Source: a bacterium (GTDB taxonomy: Bacteria; Zhuqueibacterota; Zhuqueibacteria; Oleimicrobiales; Geothermoviventaceae). Taken from it: a stretch of 64,000 nucleotides of DNA. Shown in pieces: positions 36,620 to 45,842 of the stretch. The stretch spans positions 248,001 through 312,000 of the forward strand of contig JAPWUV010000003.1 in NCBI GenBank assembly GCA_028275345.1. Reading direction: 5' to 3'. Each line of letters begins with the position of its first letter. Position 1 is the first letter of the stretch. Made by a program: the position numbers and the translations under genes. The notes under the pieces are model-generated. The model was given only the letters and a program-made list of their open reading frames with translations. It was not told where the DNA came from and did no database searches.

Positions 36620-37408
36620 ATGGGTTCTTCGACCATGGCAAGGCAAGGGACGGTCCAGGCGCGGGGCAAGGCGCAAACGGCCAAGAGGACGGCAGCCGAG
36701 ACGGCAGTGGAGTGGGTGAAGTCGATCCTATTCGCGGTCCTAGCCGCCCTGGTCCTGCGCATCTTCGTCATCGAGGCCTACCGCATCCCCACAGGATCGA
36801 TGAAAGACACCCTCCTAATCGGTGATTTCCTTCTGGTGAACAAGTTCATCTACGGTGTGCGGACGCCAGACCACATCCCGATCCTCAACGTGAGTATCCC
36901 CCACTTTCGTCTGCCCGCCCTGCGTCAGCCGAAGCCCGGGGAGATCGTGGTCTTCAAATACCCGCTGAATATGCGGATGAACTACATTAAACGATGCATC
37001 GCGATTGGGGGGCAGACGGTTGAGATCCGCCATGGCGAGGTCTATATCGACGGCAAGCCCGAAGGGACCAAAGAGTACGTGGGCAAGGAGTACGATCCCG
37101 AGGAGGGACGCTTTGTCCTGCTCTACCGGGTGAGGCGAGAGGATGGAAGATCCTACATCATTCGCCGGGCGGCCGACGTGGATCCGACGTTCGAAAACTG
37201 GGGTCCTGTGAAGGTGCCAGAGGGGCACTATTTCATGATGGGCGACAATCGGGACAACAGCCAGGATAGCCGTTACTGGGGGTTCTTGCCTCACGATAAT
37301 GTGGTGGGCAAGGCTATGATCATCTATTGGTCGTGGGACTCGGTAGTCCCGATCTACAACATCGCGAAGAAGGTTCGCTGGGGTCGGATCGGCCACATCA
37401 TCCGGTGA
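36620..37408 (+). CDS. lepB: Signal peptidase I
   Basis: The 262-residue product removes Sec and Tat signal peptides at the outer face of the inner membrane. It has an N-terminal TM anchor (SILFAVLAALVLRIFVIEAY), nucleophile Ser60 in RIPTGSMKDTL, the general base Lys124 in NYIKRCIAIGGQ, and the conserved MGDNRDNSQDSRYWGFL box. The ATG at 36620 lies behind GGAG; a GTG two codons before is possible. It lies in the same run as lepA, with the ABC transporter genes between. In E. coli lepA and lepB are directly adjacent. Confidence 0.97.
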   Translation: MGSSTMARQGTVQARGKAQTAKRTAAETAVEWVKSILFAVLAALVLRIFVIEAYRIPTGSMKDTLLIGDFLLVNKFIYGVRTPDHIPILNVSIPHFRLPALRQPKPGEIVVFKYPLNMRMNYIKRCIAIGGQTVEIRHGEVYIDGKPEGTKEYVGKEYDPEEGRFVLLYRVRREDGRSYIIRRAADVDPTFENWGPVKVPEGHYFMMGDNRDNSQDSRYWGFLPHDNVVGKAMIIYWSWDSVVPIYNIAKKVRWGRIGHIIR

Positions 37409-37413
37409 AGGGG

Positions 37414-38592
37414 ATGTCGCGCGCCGCCGCGATCTACATTCACGTTCCCTTTTGCCTTCGGAAGTGCCCTTACTGTGATTTCTATTCGGTTGTCTGGAAG
37501 AACGGGTGGGTGGAGCTGTATCTTTCCGCGCTCCTCGCCGAGTTGGACCTCCGGCTCGATTCCGTGGACGGTCCCATTAGCTCGGTCTATTTTGGGGGTG
37601 GCACTCCTTCCTTGCTTTCCCCGGAGGCCATCGGAAGAATCCTGACCCGCCTGCGACAACTGCTGCCGTTCGCTTCTGAAGTCGAGGTGACCCTGGAATG
37701 TAACCCGTCGGCGAATGCGCGAGCGGACTTCTTCCGCGCCCTCCTACAAGCCGGCGTCAACCGGTTGAGCATCGGGGTGCAATCCTTCCAGGACCTCAAT
37801 CTGAAGAAGCTGGGTCGAATTCATGATGCCTCCGAGGCTCTCAGAGCCGTGCGGGAGGCCCGCCGAGCCGGATTCGAAAACGTGAGCGTGGATCTCATTT
37901 ACGGGATCCCGAATCAGAGGATGTCGGAGTGGCTCCGAGATCTGCAGCTGGCAGTGTCCGAAGGGGCCACGCACATCTCGGCCTACGAGCTCACCGTGGA
38001 ACCCGGTACCGCCCTGAGCAAATGGGTGGAAAAGGGACTCGTTCGGCTCCCCGGACCGGATCGGGTGGCCGAATTCTACCTGCGCGCCCACGAGCTGTTA
38101 ACCGAGAGTGGGTTCGAACACTACGAGGTGAGCAACTACAGTTTGCCGGGCTTCCGATGTCGGCATAATGAAGGTTACTGGCGCAGGACACCTTACCTCG
38201 GCCTGGGACCTTCGGCGCATTCCTTCTTCCGCAATTGCCGGTCCTGGAATTGGCGCGACCTGAGAAAGTATTGCTCGCTCCTCGAATCCGGCCGTTTGCC
38301 ATTGGAGTCGAAGGAGGAGCTGAGCTCGTCCCAAGAGTTGACCGAACGCGTGTTTCTGGGACTGAGGACCCGCGATGGGGTGGAGATCGACTCCTTGGCT
38401 CCTGGGCCGGAGCTTCCGGCTCGCCTCCGCGCAGTTGCCGAGGAGTACCGTGAGCACCTCGAGCTGGACGATGGTCGCATCCGACCGACGGCGCTCGGGA
38501 TGCTGGTTGCGGAGGAGCTAGCCCTCCGCCTGATTCGGGCTGCCCTCGAGGAAAATGGGGCCAGGCCTGAGCCGAGTGGCTTCTCCGCCTGA
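37414..38592 (+). CDS. hemW: HemW-like radical SAM protein (heme chaperone family)
   Basis: The 392-residue product begins with the radical SAM motif CLRKCPYCDFYS in the CxxxCxxC arrangement typical of HemW. YFGGGTPSLL follows, then the signature HNEGYWRRTPYLGLGPSAHSF near residue 250 and the C-terminal HTH-like HemN_C domain (LFLGLRTRDGVEID). HemW is a heme-binding chaperone; the family is often mislabelled oxygen-independent coproporphyrinogen oxidase. The ATG at 37414 is five bases behind the lepB stop. It lies at the end of the lepA run. Confidence 0.93.
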   Translation: MSRAAAIYIHVPFCLRKCPYCDFYSVVWKNGWVELYLSALLAELDLRLDSVDGPISSVYFGGGTPSLLSPEAIGRILTRLRQLLPFASEVEVTLECNPSANARADFFRALLQAGVNRLSIGVQSFQDLNLKKLGRIHDASEALRAVREARRAGFENVSVDLIYGIPNQRMSEWLRDLQLAVSEGATHISAYELTVEPGTALSKWVEKGLVRLPGPDRVAEFYLRAHELLTESGFEHYEVSNYSLPGFRCRHNEGYWRRTPYLGLGPSAHSFFRNCRSWNWRDLRKYCSLLESGRLPLESKEELSSSQELTERVFLGLRTRDGVEIDSLAPGPELPARLRAVAEEYREHLELDDGRIRPTALGMLVAEELALRLIRAALEENGARPEPSGFSA

Positions 38593-38840
38593 TCCAAAGC
38601 CGGATGCCGGCATAGGAGCTCGTGGCGCCGTGCGTCAGCCCTGCGATGAGTAGTCCGAGCCGCTTTGGGCAGGTGGCGAATGCGTTGGCCACCGGGCGCG
38701 CGGCGAGGCTTGCAAATGCGGCGAGTCGGGGATAGATTGCCCGCGATGGTTTCTGCCTACGGTCTTGATTTGAGCATTTGGAACCTCAGGCGCGGGGTGC
38801 GGTTGGGCCTCTCGCGTCGCGAAACCATGGGAGGAGAGCC

Positions 38841-40586
38841 ATGAGAAGCCCTGTTTTGGCATTGGGTAGCTGCTTGATGCTTGGGATGAGCTTATCCCTT
38901 CTGGCTCCGGGTGTTCCGGCCGTGGAGAAAGCGGACGATCGTACCCAGTGGTTTCGGGATGCGAAGTTTGGGATGTTCATTCACTGGGGCGTGTACTCCA
39001 TGCTGGGCCGGCACGAATGGGTCCGGGAGATGTACCACATCCCCCTCTCCGAGTACCAGTACTACGTCGACAATTTCAATCCCACGCAATTCAATCCGGA
39101 CGAGTGGGTCCAGCTGGCCATGGACGCCGGGGTGAAGTACATCGTCATCACGTCGAAGCACCACGACGGTTTCTGCATCTTCGACAGCAAGTACACCGAG
39201 TACGACATCATGCACAGCCGCTACGGGAAAGATGCCCTGGGTATGCTGGTCAAGGCTTGCAAGCGAAGGGGGATGCCGATCGGCTTTTACTATTCCATCA
39301 TGGACTGGCATCATCCGGACTACCTGCCTCGCAGGTCATGGGAGACGGATCGGCCTGTGGAGGGCGCGGACTTCGAACGGTACATCGAATACATGAAGAA
39401 TCAGCTGCGGGAGCTGCTGGAGAAGTACGATCCTGCGATCCTCTGGTTCGACGGGGAATGGGAGCACACGGTCGAGGAGATGCATTCCTTCGAAATCGAG
39501 CAGATGCTGCGAGGGATGAAGCCCTCGCTCCTCATCAACGATCGCCTTTTCAAGCGCACGCCGGGCCACGGCGATTTCGGTACGCCGGAGAATTACGTCC
39601 CCGCTACGGGACTGCGCGCCCCGGATGGGAGCCCGTTGCTCTGGGAGGCTTGTTACACGATAAACTGGAACAGCTGGGGCTACAACCATTACGAGACGGA
39701 GTTCCACAGCGGGACCCAGCTCATCCGGCAGCTCATTGAGATCGTAAGCAAGGGCGGGAATTTGCTTCTGAACGTCGGTCCCACGCCGGAGGGAACCATT
39801 CAGCCCGAGTTTGAGGCACGACTCCGCTACGTCGGTCGCTGGCTGAAGACGAACGGTGAGGCCATCTACGGCACGACGGCCAGCGTCTTCAACCGGCTCC
39901 CCTTCTTCGGTCGCTGTACGGTGAAGGGCAGGACCTTGTACTTGCACGTCATGGGCTGGCCCCAGGACGGGAAGCTGAGATTGCCAGGCTTGAAGACGGA
40001 TGTGCGGCGCGTCTACCTCCTGGTCGATCGGGGTCATTCCCTCGCTTTCACGCGAGAAGGCAAGGACGTCCTCATCTCCCTGCCGGACCGGGCTCCGGAT
40101 CCAGACGCCACTGTGGTGGCTGTGGAATTGGCGGGAAACCCGGAGGTGGAGCCTTTCGAGATCCGTCCTGCGGCGGATGGCAGGTTGGAGCTCCCGGTCT
40201 ACCTGGCCGAGATTCGCGCACGAGGTGAGCAGCGGGCCTACCTAGATCAGTTCTACAGGTTCACAATGCTCACCAACTGGCAGAGCGTGTACGACGTGCC
40301 CGAATGGGAATTCGTCTTGGACAAGGCAGCGACCTACGAGGTCAAGATTAGCTACGCGGCCGCGCGGAGTCAGGAAGGAAGCCGCTACGTGGTGGAGATC
40401 GACCAGACGGAGATCCCCGCGGAGGTGAAGCGTTCGCCGACGGTGTACTTCCCGGCTACCTTCACCGTGGGCACTGTGGAGCTCGTGCCGGGCCGCCACA
40501 CCTTGCGAGTCAGGCTGGTCAGTCTTCGGCACCATAACGGGATGAACCTCGAAAAAGTGAGCCTCATCCCCCTCTCCACGCCGTAA
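38841..40586 (+). CDS. Alpha-L-fucosidase, GH29
   Basis: The 581-residue product has signal peptide MRSPVLALGSCLMLGMSLSLL and then a complete GH29 barrel (KFGMFIHWGVYSMLGRHEW, SKHHDGFCIFDS). The nucleophile is Asp204 in AILWFDGEWE. The LLINVGPTPEG-like segment (GGNLLLNVGPTPEG) and the SFGYN-like NSWGYNHYE segment agree with the family. The last 130 residues form an extra beta-sandwich (probably carbohydrate-binding). It releases fucose from glycans outside the cytoplasm. The start ATG at 38841 follows GGGAGGAG. It stands alone, 248 bp behind hemW, and faces the DPP-IV gene. Confidence 0.94.
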   Translation: MRSPVLALGSCLMLGMSLSLLAPGVPAVEKADDRTQWFRDAKFGMFIHWGVYSMLGRHEWVREMYHIPLSEYQYYVDNFNPTQFNPDEWVQLAMDAGVKYIVITSKHHDGFCIFDSKYTEYDIMHSRYGKDALGMLVKACKRRGMPIGFYYSIMDWHHPDYLPRRSWETDRPVEGADFERYIEYMKNQLRELLEKYDPAILWFDGEWEHTVEEMHSFEIEQMLRGMKPSLLINDRLFKRTPGHGDFGTPENYVPATGLRAPDGSPLLWEACYTINWNSWGYNHYETEFHSGTQLIRQLIEIVSKGGNLLLNVGPTPEGTIQPEFEARLRYVGRWLKTNGEAIYGTTASVFNRLPFFGRCTVKGRTLYLHVMGWPQDGKLRLPGLKTDVRRVYLLVDRGHSLAFTREGKDVLISLPDRAPDPDATVVAVELAGNPEVEPFEIRPAADGRLELPVYLAEIRARGEQRAYLDQFYRFTMLTNWQSVYDVPEWEFVLDKAATYEVKISYAAARSQEGSRYVVEIDQTEIPAEVKRSPTVYFPATFTVGTVELVPGRHTLRVRLVSLRHHNGMNLEKVSLIPLSTP

Positions 40587-40594
40587 TGGCCCTG

Positions 40595-40619
40595 GGGGAC
40601 GGAGAAGAGCTCCGTCCCC
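40595..40619 (+). terminator. Strong hairpin behind fucosidase gene
   Basis: A perfect 10-bp stem (GGGGACGGAG / CTCCGTCCCC, arms 40595-40604 and 40610-40619) with a 5-nt loop sits 9 bases past the stop codon. No T-run follows, so it may be a Rho-type end point or 3'-protecting element. Confidence 0.5.
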
Positions 40620-40801
40620 GTGCAGCGACGGCAGCAAGGTAGGCCTGCGTTCGTGGGGCGAGAGGGGTACCGGCGGTGCCGACCCTTGGAACAGGCGAAG
40701 GATCTTGAAATCTGCGAGGGGCTCCGCGGCCCCTCCATCGGGGACCCGAGGGGGCGATCCAAGCACTTCGCACGCCCGCGGGGAGAAGTTCGGGGCGGAA
40801 G

Positions 40802-40829
40802 CCCGCGCCCCTACGGATTCGGGCGCGGG
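40802..40829. terminator. GC-rich hairpin between convergent genes
   Basis: CCCGCGCCC (40802-40810) and GGGCGCGGG (40821-40829) form a 9-bp stem around a 10-nt loop, about 40 bases beyond the DPP-IV stop. It may serve either converging transcript. There is no T-run on either strand. Confidence 0.4.
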
Positions 40830-40868
40830 GAGGAAGCCCTTTCTTGTCCCCGAGGATGAGGCTGTGAG

Positions 40869-43061
40869 TCACTGACCCTCCGGATGGAGGAAGCCGTTCC
40901 TCACCCAGAACTCGTAGACCAGCCGCTGCAAGTGCCTGCCGCGTCGCCCGATGCCATGCCTTTCCTCCGGGTAGATCATCAGTTCGAAGGACTTGCCCAG
41001 AAGCTGGAGCTTGTCCACGAGTTGAAGCGTGTTCTGCATGTGGACGTTGTCGTCCGTCGTGCCATGGACTAGGAGGAGCTTCCCTCGCAGGCTGTCCGCA
41101 TGAGTCAGAACGGAGCCGAACTGGTAGCCTTCCGGGTTCTCTTCGGGACGGTCCATGTAACGCTCGGTGTAGACGGTGTCGTAGAGCCGCCAGTCGGTGA
41201 CGGGGTAGAGTGCGACGCCGTGGGTGAAATACCGGGCTCCGACGGTCAGCGCCATCAGCGTGGCGTAGCCGCCGTAGCTTCCCCCGGTGATGCCGATGCG
41301 GCTCGGATCGATGAAGGGTTTCCGTAGGAGCCATTTGACCGCATCGACCCAATCGCTGATCTCCCATTTCCCGAGACTGCGGTGCATCTGGGCCATCCCC
41401 TTCTTCCCGAAGTGCCCGGAGCCGCGATGGTCGATGCTCACGACGATGGCCCCCTGCTGGGCATAGTAAAAGTCCCGCAAGCTGTAGGGGAAGGAATTCT
41501 GGACCGTGGCCGCCCCTGGCCCGCCGTAGATGGAAAGAATCAGGGGATACCTCTTTGTTGGGTCGAAATCGGGGGGCAAGATCCAGCGCGCCGGAAGCTG
41601 ATAGCCATCATCAATCGGGATTCGAAAGAGCTCGACGTGTCCGAGCTGGTAGTGGGCCATCTCGGGCGAACGGCTATCTCCGAGTTGACGCACGATTTCG
41701 CCCGTCCCACGGCAAAGGAGCATGCGCGGCGGGGAGCTCACGCTGCTAAAGGTGTCGATGAAGTAGCTGCCGCGGGGAGATATCCGAACCCGGTGGGTCC
41801 CAGGCTCTCGGGTCAGACGCTCGACCTTGCCGTCCCTCAGGCTCACTCGGAACAAATGTCTTTCGGTGGACTCACCCTGGTCGGCCTCGAAGTAGACATA
41901 GCCGCCTTCCTCATCCACAAGCTGGATGCTTGTGACGCTCCATTCCCCCTTTGTCAGGCGACGCCGGAGCTTTCCGTCCATGCCGTAAAGGTAGAGATGA
42001 GGCCAGCCATCCACGTCGCTCCGCACCAGGAACCCGTCTTCCCGCCGCAGGAAGTAGACGTCTTCGAGGAATTCCACCCACGAGTCTTGGTGCTCCTGGT
42101 AGAGGAGCTTCTTCTGACCGGATTGGATGTCGATTCGGTACAGGCGAAGATCTGTCTGATCGCGGTTCATCCACTGGACTGTGAGGGCTTGCCCGTCGGG
42201 CAGCCAGAAGGGCCAGGCGATGTAGTGGTCGGCATTCTCCTCGAAGTCAGCCCAGACGATCGAGCCGCCTTCGGGCGCGACGATCCCGAGCCGCACTCGC
42301 GGGTTCGGATCGCCGGCCTTGGGATAGCGCTCCATTTCCAGCTCGCCGTGGCTGCCGTCCAGGTGGAAGATCGGAAAACTGGGGACAGGGGAATCGTCGA
42401 AGCGCAGGAAGGCCAAGTGCTTGCTATCGGGGGACCACCAGAAAGCCCGGTAGCGGGAGCCCCGGCCGAGGATCTCCTCGTAGTACACCCAAGAGGCCCA
42501 GCCGTTGTAGACCGTCTGGCTGCCATCGGAGGTGAGCTGATGCTCGAGCCCGGAGTCGAGTTCCAGCGCAAAGAGATTGTTATCTCGCGTGAAGGCCACC
42601 CACCGGCCATCCGGGGAAAGCGTCGGATTCTTCTCCTCCGCCGGATTTGCCGTGAGGCGGCGAAACCCCCGGGAAGATGTGTCCAGGAGGTAGAGGTCGC
42701 GATCCTTGACGAACAGCAACAGCCGGAAGTCCGGGCTTCGGTCGGACGGATTCCATACCGAGAGCCCGGCCGGTAGGATTTCCTTGAATTTCTCGGGGTC
42801 CAAGAAGAGCTCACTGCGGCCCGTTGCCGCTTCCACTTTGTAGAGTTTCCGGGTGTGGGAAGCGGAGTCTTCCCGGACCTCGAAGTAGCTCTCGTCATCG
42901 AGCCAACCCACGACCTCAGGCAGCGGGACGAGGATTCGAGGTCCCCGCCCCTCAAACACTTGCTCATACGTGAGCTTCTTCTGAGCAGGAACTGTTTCCG
43001 CGAGCAGCAGGAGGACTGCGGCGGAAAGGATGGCAGCGACTACCATGCTTTTTCTCGTCAT
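40869..43061 (-). CDS. Exported S9B-type dipeptidyl peptidase (DPP-IV family)
   Basis: The 730-residue product starts at the ATG at 43061 behind GGGAGGAAG; signal peptide MTRKSMVVAAILSAAVLLLL...PAQ. Residues about 50-490 form the DPP-IV N-terminal beta propeller (for example PTLSPDGRWVAFTRDNNLF, FLRFDDSPVPSFPIFH). The catalytic alpha/beta-hydrolase domain has Ser595 (GGSYGGYATL), Asp670 (HGTTDDNVH) and His702 (PEERHGIG). It removes N-terminal dipeptides, typically X-Pro, in the periplasm, and could help peptide use together with the dipeptide epimerases. Glu residues of the double-Glu loop are not evident to me. Confidence 0.93.
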   Translation of the reverse strand: MTRKSMVVAAILSAAVLLLLAETVPAQKKLTYEQVFEGRGPRILVPLPEVVGWLDDESYFEVREDSASHTRKLYKVEAATGRSELFLDPEKFKEILPAGLSVWNPSDRSPDFRLLLFVKDRDLYLLDTSSRGFRRLTANPAEEKNPTLSPDGRWVAFTRDNNLFALELDSGLEHQLTSDGSQTVYNGWASWVYYEEILGRGSRYRAFWWSPDSKHLAFLRFDDSPVPSFPIFHLDGSHGELEMERYPKAGDPNPRVRLGIVAPEGGSIVWADFEENADHYIAWPFWLPDGQALTVQWMNRDQTDLRLYRIDIQSGQKKLLYQEHQDSWVEFLEDVYFLRREDGFLVRSDVDGWPHLYLYGMDGKLRRRLTKGEWSVTSIQLVDEEGGYVYFEADQGESTERHLFRVSLRDGKVERLTREPGTHRVRISPRGSYFIDTFSSVSSPPRMLLCRGTGEIVRQLGDSRSPEMAHYQLGHVELFRIPIDDGYQLPARWILPPDFDPTKRYPLILSIYGGPGAATVQNSFPYSLRDFYYAQQGAIVVSIDHRGSGHFGKKGMAQMHRSLGKWEISDWVDAVKWLLRKPFIDPSRIGITGGSYGGYATLMALTVGARYFTHGVALYPVTDWRLYDTVYTERYMDRPEENPEGYQFGSVLTHADSLRGKLLLVHGTTDDNVHMQNTLQLVDKLQLLGKSFELMIYPEERHGIGRRGRHLQRLVYEFWVRNGFLHPEGQ

Positions 43062-43170
43062 GACTTCCTCCCTTCCCTGAACGCGCCAGATACTCATCCT
43101 GCGACCGACTTTCCCGGCTCTCCTCGCCCCGCTCCCCTTCGCCATGATCCTGACGGGCCCGCTTGAGCCG

Positions 43171-44229
43171 TCAAGCCGTTGCAAAGGACGCCATCTCCGC
43201 CTCAGACCGGATCCGCACCTCGCCCGGTTCCCCCAGCTGGCCGGAGATCTCGATCTCGCCGGGGAGGAAGAGCTGCAAAATCTTGGCGTTGGTGAGCAGG
43301 TGATTGGTGACCCGAGGCGTTCGGAAGACGGAGGTGCCTCCCGTAAGAGCCAGGGGCAGGAGAAGCTGGTCGGCCTGGAATTCATCCAAAGTGGCGTTGG
43401 AGCGCAGGAACGCCAGCAAGCCAGTAGTCGCCTCCGAAGCCACGCGCTCCGCCGGTTTGCCTTTTTCCCCCAGGGCCGAGTAGGCGGCGACGGTGTTCTC
43501 GAATTCGGCCACGAGCACGATGACCGAGCCCGGAGAGAGCGCACTTAGCTCGAGAACTTCGATCTGAATCTCCGGGCATCGGAGGGCCTCCAGGTCGCGC
43601 AAGGCTTGATTGCGCTGCCGTTCGGCAATCTGGATCGGGAGCCGGGCGACAGCCGAAATCCCGTGGATGCGCTTCAGGTTACCCCGCTCGCTCAGATCGA
43701 GACACCGGATCCGGCGGATCCCTTCCACGCACAGGACCACTTGGCCCCCTCCCGCTGGGTAGAAGCCCGCCCGGATCAGATTCAGGTCGATGCGGAAGCC
43801 GATGCTGCGCAAGAAATGGAGCCAGGTGAAGCGGAGGTAATGGTAGTTCGGGCTCCAGGGCACATGGGTGCCCCCTGTGATCCGCACGGTGGAGACGCCG
43901 CTGGCCGAGGCGAGAGGTAAATAGACCGTGTGAACCACGAGGAGCGTCGACCCGGCCGTCCCGATGTCGAACCGGTAGTTGCCTGCCTGCTTGCCCAGGG
44001 GGTGGAATTCGATCCAGCTGGATTTCAGGACCGCCCCCTCCACGCGAGCCGCGGAGATGCCCGCGGCAGCCTCGACCGACTTGAGGTGTTGCGCCTGAAG
44101 GCCAGGATTGGGCCGCTTGGCGCGGATGTTCTCCATGCGGAAAGGCTGGCCGGTCAAGACCGAAAGGGCGAGCGCTGTGCGTAGAATCTGCCCTCCTCCC
44201 TCACCCTGTGCTCCGTCGATGAAGATCAT
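43171..44229 (-). CDS. rtcA: RNA 3'-terminal phosphate cyclase
   Basis: The 352-residue product converts RNA 3'-phosphate to a 2',3'-cyclic phosphate using ATP. The opening FIDGAQGEGGGQILRTALALS is diagnostic. RAKRPNPGLQAQHL, GGTHVPWSPN and AGFYPAGGG follow, and the active-site His is in TNHLLTNAKILQLFLP. The ATG at 44229 lies behind GAGGGAAGG. Its usual partner RtcB and the RtcR activator are not in the window; a sigma54 activator exists at 26376 but shows no CARF-like N-terminus. It is 109 bp upstream of the DPP-IV gene, same strand. Confidence 0.95.
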   Translation of the reverse strand: MIFIDGAQGEGGGQILRTALALSVLTGQPFRMENIRAKRPNPGLQAQHLKSVEAAAGISAARVEGAVLKSSWIEFHPLGKQAGNYRFDIGTAGSTLLVVHTVYLPLASASGVSTVRITGGTHVPWSPNYHYLRFTWLHFLRSIGFRIDLNLIRAGFYPAGGGQVVLCVEGIRRIRCLDLSERGNLKRIHGISAVARLPIQIAERQRNQALRDLEALRCPEIQIEVLELSALSPGSVIVLVAEFENTVAAYSALGEKGKPAERVASEATTGLLAFLRSNATLDEFQADQLLLPLALTGGTSVFRTPRVTNHLLTNAKILQLFLPGEIEISGQLGEPGEVRIRSEAEMASFATA

Positions 44230-44380
44230 GCACCTTCCCTCGCGCACGTACCGCTTGCCTGGACCTGGCCCCGGCGGCGAGAAACCGATCCCGGGCGCAA
44301 ATCTAAATCAATTTCATCAGTTCTGGAAGCGCCAGACCACGGGAATTCCGGGTGCCCTGGCTGCCGCAGCGGGAATCGGG

Positions 44381-44409
44381 TTGTTTGTGCTTTCGGGTTT
44401 TGCTATTTT
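44381..44409 (+). promoter_or_regulatory. Weak candidate promoter for phosphohexomutase
   Basis: TTGTTT (44381-44386) and TATTTT (44404-44409) are 17 bp apart in an AT-rich patch; the predicted start near 44416 is about 43 nt before the ATG at 44459. Box matches are modest (three and four of six). Confidence 0.35.
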
Positions 44410-44458
44410 CGGGCCTGGCGTGGAAGGGTAGCGTCACGAATCGTTGCAGGGAGATGCG

Positions 44459-45811
44459 ATGCCTCTTCTGATTTCGGTTTCCGGGATCCGGGGCGTGGTG
44501 GGCAACGGATTGACTCCGGAGGTGGTGTTGCGCGCCGCTCAGGCCTACGGCACCTGGCTCGGCGGCGGCAAGGTCATCGTGGGCCGCGATTCTCGGGTGA
44601 CGGGTGAGATGGTACGGGCGGCCGTCGTCGCGGGCTTGACGGCTGTGGGCTGTGACGTGGTCGACGTCGGCATTTGCCCAACCCCGACGGTTCAGTTGGC
44701 CACCGAGCGACAGGGGCAGGGGGGGATTGTCATCACCGCTAGCCACAATCCGATCGAGTGGAACGCGCTCAAGCTCCTGGCGCCTGACGGTCTTTTCCTC
44801 GATGAGAAGCAGGGGCAAGAGGTTGTGAGTCGGATGGAAAAGGGGGATTTCCGCTTCGCACCTTGGGACAAGGTAGGGTCGATCCAGCACTACGCGGGTG
44901 CAGTGGAGGATCACATCCGCCGGATCCTCAGCTTGCGTTTCGTGAATGTCGCCGCGATCCGCAAGCGGAGGTTTCGCATCGTGGCGGATTGCGTGCACGG
45001 AGCTGGTGGGGTAATCATCCCGCGCCTTCTCGATCGGCTCGGCTGCGAGTACGAGATCTTGCACGAGGAGCCCAATGGCCGCTTCCCGCGTCCGCCGGAA
45101 CCTCTTCCCGAGAATCTGACGGAGCTTTGCGACGCCGTGGTGAAGAGCGACGCGGACCTGGGGTTTGCCGTGGACCCGGACGTGGACCGCCTGGCCCTGG
45201 TGGCGGCCGATGGCACCCCTCTGGGCGAGGAGTACACGCTGGCCTTGGTGGCGGATCTGGTGCTGAGCCATCGCCCGGGTACCGTGGTCGTGAATGCCTC
45301 GACCAGTCGCGTGATGGAGGCCGTGGCTCGCCGCTACAAGTCCCGGGTCGTCCGGACCAAGGTAGGAGAGATTCACGTCGCCAAGAAGGCCCGGCAAGTC
45401 AAAGCCACGCTAGCGGGGGAAGGCAACGGCGGTGTCATCTTGCCGGACGCTCACTTCGGACGGGACGCTCCGGTGGGAATCGCCCTTGTGCTTCAGGGGT
45501 TGGTCGAGCGGGAGATGAGCCTTCACGATTGGTTCCGCTCGCTGCCCCAATTCTGCATGGTGAAGAGACGCCTGGAACTGGCCGATGTCAGTCCCGCCGT
45601 TCTCCTCGGCAAGTACCAGGAGGCCATGTCCGGGCAGAGGTTGGACCTGACCGACGGCGTCACGGTCCTGTGGGAGGATTCCTGGGTGCAGGTACGGGCG
45701 TCCAACACGGAGCCCATCGTGCGGGTGCTTGCGGAGGCGCCCGCGCGGGAAAGGGCGGAGGAACTGGCCGAGGAGCACATTCGTCTGTTGAGGACCCTGG
45801 CGGGCGGATGA
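44459..45811 (+). CDS. Phosphohexomutase (phosphoglucosamine/phosphomannomutase family)
   Basis: The 450-residue product is an alpha-D-phosphohexomutase. The phospho-serine is Ser95 in VITASHNPIEWN, the metal loop is DPDVDRLAL, the sugar-recognition loop is AGEGNGGVI, and the phosphate-binding loop is VRASNTEPIVRV. SVSGIRG at the N-terminus and the overall length fit archaeal-type GlmM/PMM enzymes; which sugar is used cannot be fixed. It could make glucosamine-1-phosphate for the cell wall or mannose-1-phosphate. The ATG at 44459 follows AGGGAG. It is 31 bases ahead of deoC. Confidence 0.9.
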   Translation: MPLLISVSGIRGVVGNGLTPEVVLRAAQAYGTWLGGGKVIVGRDSRVTGEMVRAAVVAGLTAVGCDVVDVGICPTPTVQLATERQGQGGIVITASHNPIEWNALKLLAPDGLFLDEKQGQEVVSRMEKGDFRFAPWDKVGSIQHYAGAVEDHIRRILSLRFVNVAAIRKRRFRIVADCVHGAGGVIIPRLLDRLGCEYEILHEEPNGRFPRPPEPLPENLTELCDAVVKSDADLGFAVDPDVDRLALVAADGTPLGEEYTLALVADLVLSHRPGTVVVNASTSRVMEAVARRYKSRVVRTKVGEIHVAKKARQVKATLAGEGNGGVILPDAHFGRDAPVGIALVLQGLVEREMSLHDWFRSLPQFCMVKRRLELADVSPAVLLGKYQEAMSGQRLDLTDGVTVLWEDSWVQVRASNTEPIVRVLAEAPARERAEELAEEHIRLLRTLAGG

Positions 45812-45842
45812 GTTCTGCCCCCGGGGCAGGAGGGCCGGAGGG

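Noticed and set aside
43062-43544. 161-residue N-terminal extension of the DPP-IV peptidase
   Set aside because: It overlaps rtcA in another frame, and the signal peptide starts at the ATG at 43061 with a strong ribosome site.
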